64,000 nucleotides of DNA from Desulfopila sp. IMCC35008 (lineage in GTDB: Bacteria; Desulfobacterota; Desulfobulbia; Desulfobulbales; Desulfocapsaceae), in assembly GCF_010646885.2 (NCBI RefSeq), contig NZ_CP050700.1:5648001-5712000 (forward strand), written 5' to 3'. Shown here piece after piece: positions 60,933 to 64,000 of this stretch. The translations under genes and the position numbers were made by a program. Under the pieces are notes generated by a model. The model was not told where the DNA came from, did not search any database, and saw nothing but the letters and a program-made list of their open reading frames with translations. Each line of letters starts with the position of its first letter. The first letter of the stretch is position 1.

Positions 60933-63900
60933 ATGCAAATTCTGGACAATATCAATACCCTTTGGGGAGATGATCTGAAAAAGACTGTCAAGCCGGGTGC
61001 CAAACTGAAAATTGCAGCCTCTTGTTTTTCTATATACGCCTATGAAGCACTGAAAAAAGAGCTCGAGCAAATTGAATCGCTTGAGTTTATCTTCACGGCC
61101 CAAGCTTTTGTCCCCAATGAGGTTACCGACAAAGTCTCGCGTGAAAGAAGGGAGTTTCATATTCCCAAACGACAACGTGAAAGAAGCCTATATGGCAGTG
61201 AGTTCGAGATTCAACTGAAAAATAAGCTCACCCAAAGAGCAATCGCCAGGGAATGTGCAGACTGGATTCGACGTAAAGCAAGCTTTCGTTCAAATGTTAC
61301 CAAAGCACCTATGCAGCAGTTTGCCTGCGTCAACAAAAGAGATAATGACTCTGCATATATGCCTTTGCATGGCTTTACAGCGGTTGATCTTGGCTATCAG
61401 CAAGGGGATGCGGTTTCCAACTTTATAACCAAGTTTGAGGATGCCCCCTCCACTCAGACCTGGTTAAACCTCTTTACCCAGATTTGGGATGATGATACGA
61501 AGCTCAAAGATGTAACTGATACGATTTGTTCCCATATCGAATCGGTCTATCAGGAAAATTCGCCGGAAAAAATTTATTTCCTGATGCTGTACAACATATT
61601 CAACGAATTCCTCGAAGATTTAAACGAGGATGTTCTGCCTAATGATCTCACAGGTTATAAAAACAGCGTAGTGTGGAACAAGCTGTTCAACTTTCAACGT
61701 GATGCTGCCACGGGTATTATTAATAAACTTGAAAGCTATAACGGTTGCATCCTTGCCGATAGTGTCGGTCTAGGTAAAACATTCACAGCACTTGCCGTTA
61801 TTAAGTATTATGAACTCCGTAATCGCTCTGTCCTCGTTCTCTGCCCAAAGAAACTGGCTGACAACTGGCTCAACTATAATCGGAACCTGAAAACCAATAT
61901 TTTCGTTAAAGACCGTTTGAATTACGATGTTCTCTGTCATACGGATCTGCAGAGAACGAGTGGTGAGTCCTACGGTACCCCGCTAAATAAAATTAACTGG
62001 GGAAATTACGACCTTGTCGTTATTGATGAGTCGCATAATTTTAGGAACAATGACGCTTATAAAGACAAGGAAACCAGGTACCAAAAGTTGATGAACACCG
62101 TGATACGGGATGGTGTGAAAACGAAGGTTTTAATGCTGTCAGCGACACCCGTAAACAATCGTTTCAATGACCTCCGGAATCAGCTGGCACTCGCCTATGA
62201 AGGAGAATCGCAAAATCTCAGCACAAAATTACGTACCGAGAAGAGTGTTGAAGAAATATTCAGGCACGCTCAGACCGTTTTTAACTGGTGGTCAAAGTTG
62301 CCAGCTGAAGAACGAACAGCTCAGGCAATTCTGAATGCTCTAGACTTTGATTTCTTTGAGCTCCTCGACAGTGTAACGATTGCACGGTCGAGAAAGCATA
62401 TTGAAACCTTTTACGACACAACCGATATTGGGAAATTCCCGGTCAGAAGAAAGCCTCTCTCATTTCGTTGTCCATTAACCATGCGCGGAGATGTCATAGG
62501 TTTCAACGAAATCTACAAGCAGCTTTCTCTCTTGAAATTATCCGTTTATGCCCCGGTCAGTTACATTCTCCCAAGCCGCTTGCGGAAATATGAAGAGCTC
62601 TATGATACAGCGGTTGAAGGTGGCAAAGGAACGTTGCGGCAGGCGGATCGTGAGAAGAGCCTGCAGTCGCTTATGACAACCAATCTATTGAAGCGCCTGG
62701 AAAGTTCAGTGGAGTCATTCCGGCTAACCTTGGGCTCATTGGAAAAGAACCACCTGCGTATGCTCTCTCAAATAGAGCAGTTCAGACAGTCCGGAGCAGA
62801 TTTTTCCATCCATGATCTGGCAGACTCCCTTGGCGATCTTGAAGCCGAAGATGACGATCTGACCGGACTGGGAGACTTTATGATTGGTGGGAAGGTGCAG
62901 GTGAGTCTGGCAGATATGGACTTGCCCTCATGGGAATATGACCTGAAAGCTGACCTTACCATCATTACCGAACTACTCAACGAGATGAAAAAGGTGGGGC
63001 CGAACGACGACTCCAAACTGCAGCATCTCAAAAAGCATGTTGTTGATAAAATCAACAGTCCCATTAACTATGGGAACAAAAAAATCGTTATTTTTACTGC
63101 TTTTGCAGATACGGCAAACTACCTCTACGATAACCTGACTGGTGACCTCCTTGAAATGGGTGTACACACAGGCAGAGTGACCGGCAAGGATACCCCAAAG
63201 ACCACCTTGAAAAAGGGCTTTGACTTCCAATCAATACTCACACTGTTTTCCCCGATCTCCAAAGAAAAAGCGTTGATACTCCCTGAAGAGCAGGGTGAAA
63301 TCGATGTGCTTATTGGTACAGACTGCATCTCAGAAGGCCAGAACCTGCAGGATTGCGATTATCTCATCAATTACGACATTCACTGGAACCCTGTTCGAAT
63401 TATTCAGCGTTTTGGCCGGATTGATCGAATCGGCTCTCTCAATGAATCCATTCAGCTCGTCAATTACTGGCCCGATATCTCACTCGATGAATATATCAAT
63501 TTGAAAGAGCGGGTGGAAAACCGGATGATTATTGCCGATGTTACTGCAACAGGTGATGACAATGTGCTGTCAGCTCAGGCAAACGATGTGAGCTATCGGA
63601 AAGAACAGCTCAGACGACTCCAGGATGAGGTGATAGAGCTTGAAGATATGAAAACCGGTGTCAATATCACCGATCTGGGGCTAAACGACTTCAGGATGGA
63701 TTTGCTGAATTATATCAAAACTAATGGTGACTTAGGCCATTTTCCCCATGGGCTTCATGCAATTATTCCTGCCAATAAAGAAATAGGGTTAACACCTGGC
63801 GTAATCTTTACACTGCGCAACAGAAACTCCGGCGTTAATATCAATCAGCATAACCGACTGCATCCATACTATCTCATTTATATCAGCGATAATGGCCAGG

Positions 63901-64000
63901 TGATTGCTGATCATACACAGGTCAAATCCCTCTTGGATTTAGTGCGAACCAGTTGTAAGGGAGTCGCAACACCTCTCCAGGAGCTATGCAGAAAATTCAA
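60933..64000 (+). CDS. PLD-like/SNF2 helicase (C-terminus beyond the window)
   Basis: The frame runs from ATG 60933 past base 64000, at least 1022 residues. The N-terminus resembles a phospholipase D-like domain (residues ~20-170, LKIAASCFSIYAYEALKKEL). A SNF2/superfamily 2 helicase follows with Walker A DSVGLGKTFTAL, DEAH-type VVIDESHNF, motif III LSATPVNNRF and motif VI RIIQRFGRIDRIGS. Proteins of this plan occur with DNA methylases and nucleases in restriction-like defence islands; the neighbours to the right are not visible. Confidence 0.88.
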   Translation, partial: MQILDNINTLWGDDLKKTVKPGAKLKIAASCFSIYAYEALKKELEQIESLEFIFTAQAFVPNEVTDKVSRERREFHIPKRQRERSLYGSEFEIQLKNKLTQRAIARECADWIRRKASFRSNVTKAPMQQFACVNKRDNDSAYMPLHGFTAVDLGYQQGDAVSNFITKFEDAPSTQTWLNLFTQIWDDDTKLKDVTDTICSHIESVYQENSPEKIYFLMLYNIFNEFLEDLNEDVLPNDLTGYKNSVVWNKLFNFQRDAATGIINKLESYNGCILADSVGLGKTFTALAVIKYYELRNRSVLVLCPKKLADNWLNYNRNLKTNIFVKDRLNYDVLCHTDLQRTSGESYGTPLNKINWGNYDLVVIDESHNFRNNDAYKDKETRYQKLMNTVIRDGVKTKVLMLSATPVNNRFNDLRNQLALAYEGESQNLSTKLRTEKSVEEIFRHAQTVFNWWSKLPAEERTAQAILNALDFDFFELLDSVTIARSRKHIETFYDTTDIGKFPVRRKPLSFRCPLTMRGDVIGFNEIYKQLSLLKLSVYAPVSYILPSRLRKYEELYDTAVEGGKGTLRQADREKSLQSLMTTNLLKRLESSVESFRLTLGSLEKNHLRMLSQIEQFRQSGADFSIHDLADSLGDLEAEDDDLTGLGDFMIGGKVQVSLADMDLPSWEYDLKADLTIITELLNEMKKVGPNDDSKLQHLKKHVVDKINSPINYGNKKIVIFTAFADTANYLYDNLTGDLLEMGVHTGRVTGKDTPKTTLKKGFDFQSILTLFSPISKEKALILPEEQGEIDVLIGTDCISEGQNLQDCDYLINYDIHWNPVRIIQRFGRIDRIGSLNESIQLVNYWPDISLDEYINLKERVENRMIIADVTATGDDNVLSAQANDVSYRKEQLRRLQDEVIELEDMKTGVNITDLGLNDFRMDLLNYIKTNGDLGHFPHGLHAIIPANKEIGLTPGVIFTLRNRNSGVNINQHNRLHPYYLIYISDNGQVIADHTQVKSLLDLVRTSCKGVATPLQELCRKF

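Overview
The window looks like a chromosome segment of a Gram-negative anaerobe, most likely a deltaproteobacterium of the Desulfobulbus/Desulforhopalus kind. The reasons are an LPS-transport gene pair (lptA, lptB) next to rpoN, a run of arginine genes joined to diaminopimelate genes, and a glycyl-radical microcompartment operon laid out like the choline (cut) operons of sulfate reducers. This placement is inferred from gene order and protein likeness only.

Positions 1-3.5 kb (minus strand) hold lptA-lptB-rpoN and a WYL-domain regulator cut by the window edge. Positions 4-15.9 kb (plus strand) are housekeeping: argB-argD-argF-argG-argH, a fibronectin-type lipoprotein, dapF-dapA-dapB, folK, a small YHS-type membrane protein, a small transaldolase and a secreted lytic transglycosylase.

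Positions 16.2-35.4 kb are a complete choline-degrading bacterial microcompartment (BMC) locus. A MerR-type regulator, a DMT-family transporter and an 88-residue protein lie on the minus strand. The plus strand then carries about 17 genes: choline trimethylamine-lyase CutC with its activase CutD, two acyl-CoA-forming aldehyde dehydrogenase homologues, PduL-type phosphotransacylase, iron alcohol dehydrogenase, an RnfC/PduS-like electron carrier, an EutJ-like chaperone, an EutP-like GTPase and eight shell proteins. CutC keeps the active-site residues of the characterised enzyme at identical numbers (Tyr208, Asp216, Phe395, Cys489, Glu491, Thr502, Tyr506, Gly821). Choline is split to trimethylamine and acetaldehyde inside the shell; acetaldehyde then goes to acetyl-CoA and acetyl-phosphate or to ethanol. 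Two divergent promoters with 20-base spacers and matching GC-rich palindromes point to MerR control of both the transporter and the shell operon. The first aldehyde dehydrogenase homologue has proline where the catalytic cysteine should be.

From a tRNA-Leu(CAA) at 35.8 kb to the window end lies an integrated element with a tyrosine integrase, an AlpA-like regulator and accessory cargo. The cargo includes a WYL regulator plus a divergent Wadjet-like (JetABCD) plasmid-defence operon whose SMC-like jetC has one in-frame amber codon; a minus-strand transfer module (TraD-like coupling ATPase, HD-domain protein resembling MobH relaxases, membrane protein and unknowns); a lone AlbA_2-NACHT ATPase likely to be a defence protein; a plasmid-style recombination cassette (Rad52-like annealase, Cas4-like nuclease, SSB, RadC, DUF932) with a hairpin before every gene; and an excisionase-like HTH protein followed by a PLD-SNF2 helicase that runs off the end. 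The right end of the element is not in the window.
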